Assembly (NCBI GenBank): GCA_023269585.1
Contig: JAHFTC010000004.1
Span: 27,100-91,099, forward strand
Source: Opitutaceae bacterium
GTDB lineage: Bacteria; Verrucomicrobiota; Verrucomicrobiia; Opitutales; Opitutaceae
Reading direction: 5' to 3'
DNA: 64,000 nucleotides
Under the pieces are notes generated by a model. The model saw only the letters and a program-made list of their open reading frames with translations, searched no databases and had not been told where the DNA came from. The position numbers and the translations under genes were made by a program. The number at the start of each line of letters is the position of its first letter. The stretch's first letter is position 1. Positions 1 through 8,655 of this stretch are shown here, in pieces.

Positions 1-2684
1 GTGAGCAGGCGGCGCAGTTCGTCGACCGGGATCTCCTTCTTGCAGATCGTGCGGGCCATCTTGAAGACGACGCGCGGCGCCTCGGAGCCGGGCTTGGTGA
101 CGTAGTAGGTGTCGCTCGTCTGCAGAATCTCGGCACCGCCGTGCACCTCGCTCTTGCCGAGCGACACGGCGCCGGTGAGGTCGACGGGCGCCTTCGGCGC
201 GCGACCCTTCTTGCCGCCTTCGCCCTCGGCGCGCGGCTTGCGCGGCGGGAACTCGAAACGGATGCGGCGGCCGGGGTTCTCCTCCTTCGGGTCGAGCGTG
301 AGGAAGGCGGAAAACGGGCGGTTGAAGCGGGAGATGAAGTCCTCGAAGAGGTCGGTCTTGCCGGCCTCGGCGATCTTCACGATCTGCTCGCGCGGGAGCT
401 CCTTGCGGCAGAGCAGGCGGCCGACACGGAAGACCTCCTCGTAGCCGCCGGTCTCGACCTTTTTGCGACAGATGAAGTGCGTGGCGGTTTCGCAGAGTTC
501 GTTGCCGGTGGCCTCGGACTTCCAGACGGGCACGAGGTCGGCGATCTCGACCTTGTTGCCGAGGTCGATCGAGGCCTTCCATTTGCCGGTCTCCTCGTCC
601 TTCGTGAGGACGACTTTGGCGGTGAAACGCTTGCCGGTTTTCTCGGAGACGAAGTCGTCGAACGGCCCGATCTCCTTGTTGGCGATGAGCGCCTTCGCCT
701 CATCGAAGGAGAAGCGGCGGTTGTTCATCGTCTTGTAGACGCGGAAATTCTCATCCTGCGACTGCCACCAGCGGCCAAACTCAAGGAGCGGCTGGTTGTC
801 GGTGGGCGAAACGACGTCGGTTGGCGCGCCGGTCTCCTCGTGGTCCTTGATGTTGGAGACGATCTTCTTGGTGAGATCGGTGATGCTCTCCATGAACGTC
901 TCGCGGGAGAGCTTGGCCTGCTCGACCTTGCGGAGGCGGAACTCCCATTCGCCGGTGAGGGCGGGGGAGGTGAGTTCGTCGCACTTGGTCAGTCCGAGGA
1001 AATCGAGGACGGTCTCGGCCTTGGTGGTCGGGATGAGCTCGCGGCCTTCGCGGGAGATGTAGTTCTCGCCGATGAGATGCTCGATCGTGGCGGCGCGGGT
1101 GGCGGGCGTGCCGAGGCCGCGCTCGCTCATGGCGTCGGCGAGGTCCTCGTCATCGACGAACTTGCCGGCGTTCTCCATCGCGGAGAGCAGCGTGGCTTCG
1201 TTGTAGCGCGCCGGCGGCTTGGTGGCCTCGTCGGTCACTTCGACCTTCGTCACCGCAGCGTGTGGCGGCTGACCATCGGGCTTGGTGAGGGCGGGGAGGC
1301 TCTTGGCGCCGTCCTCGAAACCAGTCTTGCCGGCGACGGCGAGGTAGCCGGCCTCGACGAGGACCTTGCCCTCGCTCTTGAAGGTGTGCGGGCCCACGCG
1401 GCTGGTGCGCGTGGTCACGTCGATCTGCGCCGGTGGGAAGAAGATGCCGACGAAACGGCGTGCGATGAGATCGAAGATCTTGGCCTCGTCGCCATCGAGG
1501 TGGCCGTGTTCTTCGGCGGTCGGGATGATCGCAAAGTGGTCCGTGACCTCGGCGTTGTTGAAGATGCGCTTGTTCGGGCGTACCCAGCCGTTTTGGACGA
1601 CGGTCGCGGCGTGCGTCGCGAGGTCGCCGTGGAGGCGGGCGAGGGTGGCGGTCACCGTGGGCACGTAATCCTCGGGCAGGGCGCGCGAGTCGGTACGCGG
1701 GTAGGTGATCATCTTGTGCTTCTCGTAGAGGCTCTGCGCGATCTGGAGCGTGCGGCGCGCGGAGAACGAGAAGCGGTTGTTGGCGTCGCGCTGGAGCGAG
1801 GTGAGATCGTAGAGGCGCGGCGAGATCTGGGAGGTGCGCTTGCTCTCGTCGGACACGGCGGCCTTGGCGCCCGGGCGGGTCGCGGCGGCGACGGCTTCGG
1901 CGGCGGCGCGCTGCCAGAGGCGTTCGGCGCGGTCGTGCTCGTCGGTGCCTTTCCTGAAGTCCGGTTTCTCGTAGGTGCCTTCGTACTCGCCCTCGGTGAT
2001 CTTGAAGGTGGCGACGACGCGGTGGAAAGCGCGCGACTTGAAGGCGCGAATCTCGCGCTCGCGCTGCATCACGATCGCCAGCGTCGGCGTCTGCACGCGG
2101 CCGACGGTGGCCATGGAGCCCTTGCGGGACCCGAAGAGGCGCTTGGTGACGGCGCGGGTGCCGTTGAGGCCGATGAGCCAGTCCGCTTCGGAGCGGCAGC
2201 GCGCGGCATCCTGCAGCGGCTGCATCTCGGCGCCGGTGCGCAGCTTGGTGAACGCGGTGCGGATGCCGTCGTTGGTCATCGACGACATCCAGAGGCGTTT
2301 CACAGGCTTCTTGGATTTCGCGGCCTGGAGGATGTAACCGAAGATGAGCTCGCCCTCGCGGCCGGCGTCGCAGGCGTTGAGGACGGTCGTGATGTCCTCG
2401 CGGGCGATGAGCTTCTTGAGGAGCTGGAACCGCTCCTTGGTCTTCTCGATCGGTTTCACGCCGAACTTGCCCGGAATGATCGGCAACGTCTCGAGGCGCC
2501 AGAACCGGTATTTCTTCTCGTCGATGTCCTCGGGCATCTCGAGTTCGACGAGGTGGCCGACGGCGGAACTGATCACGTACTCCTCGTTCTCGAAAACCTC
2601 GCCTTTCTTCGGGACCTTGCCCAAGGCGCGGGCAATGTCGGCGGCGACGCTAGGTTTCTCGGCGATGACGAGGGTCTTGGACAT
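1..2684 (-). CDS. topB: DNA topoisomerase III (type IA), 3' end truncated by window edge
   Basis: Minus-strand reading from CAT at 2682-2684 is open to base 1: MSKTLVIAEKPSVAADIARALGKVPKKGEVFENEEYVISSAVGHLVE...; TOPRIM and the SMATVGRVQTPTLAIV...Y...ITYPRTDSR active-site region are present. Missing from the ORF list because it has no stop in the window. Confidence 0.93.
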   Translation of the reverse strand, partial: MSKTLVIAEKPSVAADIARALGKVPKKGEVFENEEYVISSAVGHLVELEMPEDIDEKKYRFWRLETLPIIPGKFGVKPIEKTKERFQLLKKLIAREDITTVLNACDAGREGELIFGYILQAAKSKKPVKRLWMSSMTNDGIRTAFTKLRTGAEMQPLQDAARCRSEADWLIGLNGTRAVTKRLFGSRKGSMATVGRVQTPTLAIVMQREREIRAFKSRAFHRVVATFKITEGEYEGTYEKPDFRKGTDEHDRAERLWQRAAAEAVAAATRPGAKAAVSDESKRTSQISPRLYDLTSLQRDANNRFSFSARRTLQIAQSLYEKHKMITYPRTDSRALPEDYVPTVTATLARLHGDLATHAATVVQNGWVRPNKRIFNNAEVTDHFAIIPTAEEHGHLDGDEAKIFDLIARRFVGIFFPPAQIDVTTRTSRVGPHTFKSEGKVLVEAGYLAVAGKTGFEDGAKSLPALTKPDGQPPHAAVTKVEVTDEATKPPARYNEATLLSAMENAGKFVDDEDLADAMSERGLGTPATRAATIEHLIGENYISREGRELIPTTKAETVLDFLGLTKCDELTSPALTGEWEFRLRKVEQAKLSRETFMESITDLTKKIVSNIKDHEETGAPTDVVSPTDNQPLLEFGRWWQSQDENFRVYKTMNNRRFSFDEAKALIANKEIGPFDDFVSEKTGKRFTAKVVLTKDEETGKWKASIDLGNKVEIADLVPVWKSEATGNELCETATHFICRKKVETGGYEEVFRVGRLLCRKELPREQIVKIAEAGKTDLFEDFISRFNRPFSAFLTLDPKEENPGRRIRFEFPPRKPRAEGEGGKKGRAPKAPVDLTGAVSLGKSEVHGGAEILQTSDTYYVTKPGSEAPRVVFKMARTICKKEIPVDELRRLL

Positions 2685-3018
2685 GAAGGGTTGTTCGCTA
2701 GGCTCGCGGCGGAATTTTTCAAGCCCGCGTTTTGGCGGACCCATCCCTCGCGTGTGCACACGCGCACGGTTGCCGAAGGCAACGGAGGGATTCAAGCGAC
2801 AATTACAAACAGCAGGCGAAGCGGATGGCCGAATGAACGTTTCCGGGGACGGGGCGCGGGAGTCGGGTGGTGGATGGCGGGCCTCTTCCGGCGTTGCCGG
2901 GGGCAGAATGCGCCAGCGGGCGCGCTGGTGGGGCGAGGGAGGCAAAGCCGCTGCGTACCGGCGGCGGCGGAAGCCGGGCGTTCGCCGCCCGTGCGATCGC
3001 CCTTAGATTCCCGGAGTT

Positions 3019-3732
3019 GTGATGAACGGGTTGCTGAATCACTGGGCGACGGGCATGGGACCCGCGTCGGAACGCTGCGACGAGCGCGCGGCGATGGTGG
3101 CGAAGCAGCTCGTCGCGCGGGACATCTGCGACCGGCGGGTGCTGGCGGCGATGGGCACGGTGCCACGGCATCGTTTCACGCCTGCCGCCGTCTGCGCCGC
3201 CGCGTATGCCGATAAGCCGCTGCCGATCGGCGCGGGGCAGACCATTTCCCAGCCGTACATCGTGGCGTTGATGACGCAATTGCTCGCGCTCGGCGCAGGG
3301 GATCGCGTGCTCGAGATCGGCACGGGCTGCGGGTATCAGACGGCGGTGCTGGGGGCGCTCGTGGGCGAAGTCTGCTCGGTCGAGATCCTGCCGGAGTTGT
3401 CGCGACGCGCGCGGCGCACGTTGGACGAACTGGGCGTTCCAAATGTCGAGATGCGGGTCGGTGACGGCCGGACGGGCTGGCCGGAGCGGGCGCCGTTCAC
3501 AGGGGTGATCGTGACAGCCGCCCCCAGGGCGCTCGCACCTGCGTGGGTGGAACAATTGGCGGAGGGCGGGCGCTTGGTGGTGCCGGTGGGGGACCGCCAT
3601 GAGCAAACGCTGCATCGGTTTACCAAGGACGGCGGGCGCTTGCGCGACGACTTCGTGCTGGCCGTGCGCTTCGTGCCGCTGGTGGCGGAGGGGCAAGTTG
3701 AGCGGCGCGGCGCGGACGGAGATCCCGCCTGA
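3019..3732 (+). CDS. pcm: protein-L-isoaspartate O-methyltransferase
   Basis: Typical PCMT motifs: VPRHRF, LPIGAGQTISQPYIVALMTQLL, VLEIGTGCGYQTAVL. Confidence 0.92.
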   Translation: MMNGLLNHWATGMGPASERCDERAAMVAKQLVARDICDRRVLAAMGTVPRHRFTPAAVCAAAYADKPLPIGAGQTISQPYIVALMTQLLALGAGDRVLEIGTGCGYQTAVLGALVGEVCSVEILPELSRRARRTLDELGVPNVEMRVGDGRTGWPERAPFTGVIVTAAPRALAPAWVEQLAEGGRLVVPVGDRHEQTLHRFTKDGGRLRDDFVLAVRFVPLVAEGQVERRGADGDPA

Positions 3733-3780
3733 TCCGAAGCCCGCGCTCTCCCGGGCGCCCGCGGCTTGCCGCCGTCCGGC

Positions 3781-4716
3781 TCAGGGCTTGGCGGCGCCGG
3801 GGCCGTCGCGCCAGGGCATGCGTTCGAGCATATCGGTGCCGAGGTTGCGCGCGGCCTTGGCCCAGTCGAGATCCCAACGGAAACGGGAGGTGATGCGGTG
3901 TTCGATCTCGTCGCCGAAGAAAATCGCCTCGTAGCCGGCGCCGACGACCAGCCGGCCGGGCAGTCGGGGCACCCAGCGGGAGGGCACCTCGAAGCTCACC
4001 GCGGGAAGGACGCTGAAGTATTCGCGCCCGTCGCCATCCAGGGCGGTCGTGCGCAGCGATGTCGCCACGGTGTAATGCCACGGCGCGCGGTGCAGGACGA
4101 GCCCGGGCGTGACGATGAGGTTGTCGCGGACGGGGCGATAGCGGGGAAGGCGGGTCGGGTCGGGATCGGAGTCGAAGATTTCGTAGCCGATGTTCAGGTA
4201 TGCTCCGAGGCCGCGGGCGGACTTCAGGTCGCGGGAGAAGGCCACGTAGGGCGTGAGGCGCGCGGTGCCGATCGAGAGTTGCGCGGGCGCGCCGGGAGCG
4301 GGGATCGTTGCGGTCGCGCCGAACGCGGTGTCGACATAGGGATGGAAGAGGGCGGGCCAGGCGAGCTTGGTGCCCAGTCGGTATTCCGCGATCCCGAGTC
4401 CGCCGGTGCCGCGACCGCCGAAGTTGTCGAAATAGGGCACGACCTCGGCGTTGACCTCGACGTGCTTGGTGGGCGCGTAACGCCAGCCGGCACGAATCCG
4501 GACGTAATCCTTGCGGGCGAAATCACCGAGCATCGGGTTGAGGGTGAACCGCAACGACTCTGGCATGATGATCTTCGGCAGTTGGAAGTCGAAGATGCCA
4601 CGGATGCTGATGGCGTCCTGGTCGTCGACGGTGCTGCCCGAGGCGGTGCGTTCGATGTCGGCGCGGGCGGGAGCGAAAGAACAGGCGAGAAGGCAGAGGG
4701 CGAGGGTGCGGCGCAT
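3781..4716 (-). CDS. putative outer-membrane beta-barrel/hypothetical secreted protein
   Basis: Signal peptide MRRTLALCLLACSFAPARA followed by alternating amphipathic strands; start chosen at the signal peptide inside ORF 3781..4818. Confidence 0.6.
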   Translation of the reverse strand: MRRTLALCLLACSFAPARADIERTASGSTVDDQDAISIRGIFDFQLPKIIMPESLRFTLNPMLGDFARKDYVRIRAGWRYAPTKHVEVNAEVVPYFDNFGGRGTGGLGIAEYRLGTKLAWPALFHPYVDTAFGATATIPAPGAPAQLSIGTARLTPYVAFSRDLKSARGLGAYLNIGYEIFDSDPDPTRLPRYRPVRDNLIVTPGLVLHRAPWHYTVATSLRTTALDGDGREYFSVLPAVSFEVPSRWVPRLPGRLVVGAGYEAIFFGDEIEHRITSRFRWDLDWAKAARNLGTDMLERMPWRDGPGAAKP

Positions 4717-4907
4717 GGGCGGAGGGTTGGTAGTGTAGTGCATCGACCGCTCGCGGCGAGCTTGGTTGCATCGGATTGGGGCGCACGGCGGCCCGGGCGA
4801 GCCGGTGCCGGTTTCCAATGCGTCCTGAGGAATCTTTCCCTCGACTTCAGGGGGGGGAATCTCCTCGCATTGTGGCGCAGTGTCAGTGCAAGCCCCGCAA
4901 GCCCCAC

Positions 4908-5231
4908 ATGAACGTCCTACCTGAACTCACTCCGGAGACCTACTCGCTGTTTCAGTTCACCCTCACCTCGCGCGATGAGGGTGCCGCTGCCCAGAAATCC
5001 CATTGCTGGGGGGAAAACTTCAGCATCGAGGAGGCCTTCAATGCGGCCAAGGCGCTCGTCACCCGCGACTATGAGGCGATGCGCACGCTGCTTCGGCAGA
5101 AGGGCGACAAGGATCCCGCGCTCAATCTCCAGATCAACGATACGGAGTTCGGCTACGATCTGCGCCACAACTATCTCGTGGTCTCGCGCTATTGGATCCA
5201 CGCCAAGCCCTCGCTCAAGAAGGCGGTCTGA
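4908..5231 (+). CDS. conserved hypothetical protein (about 107 aa)
   Basis: ORF MNVLPELTPETYSLFQFTLTSRDEGAAAQKSHCWGENFSIEEAFNAAK...; normal composition, not antisense to another gene. Confidence 0.6.
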   Translation: MNVLPELTPETYSLFQFTLTSRDEGAAAQKSHCWGENFSIEEAFNAAKALVTRDYEAMRTLLRQKGDKDPALNLQINDTEFGYDLRHNYLVVSRYWIHAKPSLKKAV

Positions 5232-5315
5232 CCGCGGGCGCGGTTTGTTTCTTCGGTCGCGGAGAAATCGCTTGCCGGTGGCGCGGTCGCTGTCCACCGT
5301 CCGCCTCTCCCTGAT

Positions 5316-5402
5316 GCCGAGGTGGCGGAATTGGCAGACGCACTAGATTCAGGGTCTAGCGCCCGCAAGGGCGTAGGGGTTCGACTCCCCTCCTCGGCAC
5401 CA
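5316..5402 (+). tRNA. tRNA-Leu (anticodon CAG)
   Basis: GCCGAGG...CCTCGGC acceptor stem, anticodon arm CTAGA-TTCAGGG-TCTAG, long variable arm CGCCCGCAAGGGCG, T arm GGGGTTCGACTCCCC, encoded CCA. Confidence 0.96.
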
Positions 5403-5537
5403 TACTCCGGCCCGCCCTTGGCGGCGGGCGGAGTTGACCTTGAGAAGCGAGCACACATTCTCTCGACCCTCGGGTTTCGACGGCGGCGCGAGCAGCGCCC
5501 CGGCCCGGGTTCAAGTTACCACGACAGTCTACCTCCC

Positions 5538-5834
5538 ATGAAATCCCTCCGTGTTCTGATCATTTTCTCCGCGCTCGCCCTCAGCGCGGGCGTCGCCTCG
5601 GCCGACTGCGGCACCTGCGAAAAGAAGGACCAGTGCGACAAGCCCAAGTGCGAGCAGCCCGCCAAGAGCGAGTGCTGCCAGAAGGCCTGCACCGAAGCCG
5701 ACAAGGCCAAGTGCGACAAGGCCAAGTGCGACAAGGAGCAGAAGTGCTGCGAGCAGAAGACGATGGCCTGCTGCGACGAGGCCGCGAAGGCCGGCAAGAC
5801 GTGCGAGAAGTGCAATCCGCCGGAGAAGAAGTGA
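5538..5834 (+). CDS. small secreted cysteine-rich protein (15 Cys), possible metal binder
   Basis: MKSLRVLIIFSALALSAGVASA signal peptide, then C/K/D/E-rich repeats (DKAKCDKAKCDKEQKCCEQK); followed directly by a terminator hairpin. Confidence 0.75.
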   Translation: MKSLRVLIIFSALALSAGVASADCGTCEKKDQCDKPKCEQPAKSECCQKACTEADKAKCDKAKCDKEQKCCEQKTMACCDEAAKAGKTCEKCNPPEKK

Positions 5835-5857
5835 TTCTTCCGAGCGTTCCGTTTTTG

Positions 5858-5886
5858 GCCGCTGCCCTCCGGGGTAGCGGCTTTTT
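5858..5886 (+). terminator. Rho-independent terminator
   Basis: gccgctgccc-tccg-gggtagcggc (10-bp stem with one G-T pair) followed by ttttt, just downstream of the Cys-rich gene. Confidence 0.85.
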
Positions 5887-5903
5887 GGTGTCAGGAGGGG
5901 GCG

Positions 5904-7022
5904 TCAGAGGGCGCCGCGGGCGCGGCGGCGTGGAGCGGCGTGGTGGATCAGGCGCACGGCGTCGTCGATCCGCGCCACGTCGCAGACGCCGATGAGACGG
6001 TCGAAGGAGTAGACCGGGAAGAGGCGTTGGCGGCTGCGCCGGAGACCGGCGACGACCGGGCCGAGCGTCCATTCGGCCTGGAGGACCGCGAAATCGTGCT
6101 CGGCGTGGGCGGCGAGCGGTTCCTGTTCCCGGCCCGCGCGCAGCGCCGCGGCGACGCGGGATCGTGGCACGACGCCGATCGGGCCGCTTGCCCCGATGAG
6201 GAGGAGATCCTGCGACACGGAGCGCCGGAGCGCTTCGAACGCCGTCGCGATGCTCGTTTCGGGTGGGAACCCGAGGAAGTCGCGGCGGGTGACGTTGGCG
6301 ACGATCAGGCCGGCGTAGAACTCGCGGTCGCGCACGAAGCGGTATTCGGACTCGGCGCCGTAGGCGATGAACAGAAAGAGGGCGGAGAGCAGCCAGAGGT
6401 TGTCGCCGTCGAAATACGAGCCGTAGGCGGCCCAAGTCGCGATCGTGAGAGCGATCACCTGTCCTGAGCGCGCGGCCCAACGGGTGGCGACCAGGTAGTC
6501 CAGCCGCATCGCCAGCAACGAGCGTAGCACGCGGCCGCCGTCCATCGGGAAAGCGGGCAGGAGATTGAAGACGCCCATGATGAGGTTCACGCCGAGCAAT
6601 GCGTGCGGGATCTCGCGCAGGCTGGTGGGCGGCCCGACCTCCGCCAGCGATGGCGGCCAGCCGAAACCGAGGACGAGGAGCGCGATCATCAGGTAATTCA
6701 CGGCCGGCCCCGCGAGCGCGATCGCCAGCTCCCGTCGTGGCTGCCGGGGGAGGGAGTCGAACTCCGCCATGCCGCCGACGGGCAGGAGCAGGATGCGGTT
6801 GGTGCGAATACCGTAGCGGCGGGCGGCGAGGCAGTGACCGAGTTCATGAAGCACAACGACCGCGAACATCAGCACCACGAACGCGAGCGACCACAGGAGT
6901 CCGCGCCAACCGTCGTCTTGCGCACCAAGCCAGCCGGCATAGGCCAGAAGCAGCACGAAGGTGGCGTGCACTTCGAGGCGAATGCCGAAGACCCGGAACA
7001 AGGCGATTGACCAACGGAGCAT
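5904..7022 (-). CDS. site-2 protease family (M50) zinc metalloprotease
   Basis: HELGH motif ([17 protein letters not shown]), [19 protein letters not shown], multiple TM segments. Confidence 0.85.
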   Translation of the reverse strand: MLRWSIALFRVFGIRLEVHATFVLLLAYAGWLGAQDDGWRGLLWSLAFVVLMFAVVVLHELGHCLAARRYGIRTNRILLLPVGGMAEFDSLPRQPRRELAIALAGPAVNYLMIALLVLGFGWPPSLAEVGPPTSLREIPHALLGVNLIMGVFNLLPAFPMDGGRVLRSLLAMRLDYLVATRWAARSGQVIALTIATWAAYGSYFDGDNLWLLSALFLFIAYGAESEYRFVRDREFYAGLIVANVTRRDFLGFPPETSIATAFEALRRSVSQDLLLIGASGPIGVVPRSRVAAALRAGREQEPLAAHAEHDFAVLQAEWTLGPVVAGLRRSRQRLFPVYSFDRLIGVCDVARIDDAVRLIHHAAPRRRARGAL

Positions 7023-7081
7023 TTGAACGGAAAAAATCCATTTGGCCGCGGCGTTGTCGCCGTTGTCAATCAACGCCTCCG

Positions 7082-8590
7082 ATGACTGCCGATTCCGCCG
7101 CACCGAAAACGCCCACGATCCTCATCATCGACGATGACGAGGAGATTCGTTATTCCCTCGGTCGCGTGCTCGGGGCGCGCCAGTACCGCATCGTGGAGGC
7201 CGGCAGCGGCGAGGAGGGCATCGCTCTCGCCAAGAAGGGCGCGCCCGATCTCGTGTTCCTCGACATCCGCATGGGCGGCATGAGCGGCATCGAGACGCTC
7301 CAGCATCTGCGCGCGTTGCACCCGCACCTGCTCGTGGTGCTCATGACGGCGTTCGGCACCGCGCAGACGGCGATCGAGGCGATGAAGTTCGGTGCGTTCG
7401 ACTACGTGATGAAGCCGTTCGACGCCGACAAGGTCCTCGCCATCGCGGAGAACGCGCTCAAGACCAAGGCCGACCTCCAGACCGCCGCCGGCTACAAGCC
7501 CAAGGTGAAGAGCGAGGACTACAAGGAGGGCATCGTCGGCTCCTCGCCCGCGATGCAGGAGGTCTTCAAGGTCATCGGCCAGGTGACCGCCAGCGACGTG
7601 ACCGTGCTGATCTCCGGCGAGAGCGGCACCGGCAAGGAACTCGTCGCCCGCTGCATCTACCAGCACAGCCACCGCTCCTCGAAGGCGTTCATGGCCGTCA
7701 ATTGTGCCGCGATTCCGGAGAACCTCATCGAGAGCGAGCTCTTCGGCCACGAGCGCGGCTCCTTCACCGGCGCCACCGGCCAGCGCAGCGGCAAGTTCGA
7801 GCTCTGCGACGGCGGCACGCTTTTCCTCGACGAGATCGGCGACATGTCGCTCGCCACGCAGACGAAGATCCTGCGCGTCCTCCAGGAGGGCGAGATCCAG
7901 CGGGTCGGCGGTACTGAGACCATCAACGTCGATGTGCGCGTGATCGCCGCGACCAACCGCGACCTCGAACAGATGGTGAAGGCGAAGACCTTCCGCGAAG
8001 ATCTGTATTATCGGCTCAACGTCGTGCGCCTGCGCCTGCCAGGCCTGCGCGAGCGCACCGGCGACATCCCCCAGATTGTCGACTTCATGCTCCAGATGCT
8101 GGAGAAGACGAAGAAGACCCGCGTGCGCAAGGTTGCGCCCGAGGCGATGGATGTGCTCGTGCGGTACTGCTGGCCGGGCAACGTGCGCGAGCTCGAGAAC
8201 GCGATCTACCGCAGCGCCGTGATCGCGCAGGGCGACACGATCCTCGTGAAGGATCTGCCGGTGGAATTGCGCGAGGCGGTGAATGCCGCCAGCGGCGTCG
8301 CCGCTCCGGCGGCCGCGGCCCCCACGCCCGTGGTGGTCACTGCGCCGGCTCCCGCGCCGGCCGCCCCCGCGGTTCCGGCCGACCTGGACGGGGCGCTCGA
8401 CTTCATCTACCAGCGGCTCAGTGCCGACAAAGCGGAGACGATCCTCGAACGCCTGGAGCGCGAGATGATCGTCCGCGCGATCAAGGAGTTCGGCGGCAAC
8501 CAGGTGCGCGCCTCGGAGCGCCTTGGCATCACCCGCGCCACGTTGCGCAAACGGCTGGACGTGCTCCGCGGCGAAGCGAGCGCGGAGTAG
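7082..8590 (+). CDS. sigma-54-dependent response regulator, NtrC family
   Basis: Receiver domain ([15 protein letters not shown]...[11 protein letters not shown]), AAA+ domain with [12 protein letters not shown] and GSFTGA (GAFTGA-like), C-terminal Fis-type HTH ([18 protein letters not shown]). Confidence 0.93.
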   Translation: MTADSAAPKTPTILIIDDDEEIRYSLGRVLGARQYRIVEAGSGEEGIALAKKGAPDLVFLDIRMGGMSGIETLQHLRALHPHLLVVLMTAFGTAQTAIEAMKFGAFDYVMKPFDADKVLAIAENALKTKADLQTAAGYKPKVKSEDYKEGIVGSSPAMQEVFKVIGQVTASDVTVLISGESGTGKELVARCIYQHSHRSSKAFMAVNCAAIPENLIESELFGHERGSFTGATGQRSGKFELCDGGTLFLDEIGDMSLATQTKILRVLQEGEIQRVGGTETINVDVRVIAATNRDLEQMVKAKTFREDLYYRLNVVRLRLPGLRERTGDIPQIVDFMLQMLEKTKKTRVRKVAPEAMDVLVRYCWPGNVRELENAIYRSAVIAQGDTILVKDLPVELREAVNAASGVAAPAAAAPTPVVVTAPAPAPAAPAVPADLDGALDFIYQRLSADKAETILERLEREMIVRAIKEFGGNQVRASERLGITRATLRKRLDVLRGEASAE

Positions 8591-8655
8591 GGCGCGAGGC
8601 GGGACCAGCCGGTCCAGTCGGCGAGCCCGGCGGGACCGGTGCGGCGAAAACGGTA

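Noticed and set aside
141-3215. 1024-aa plus-strand ORF
   Set aside because: Antisense of topB; composition (HLRRRGG-type, low complexity) is typical of GC-rich shadow ORFs, while the minus strand encodes a clear topoisomerase.
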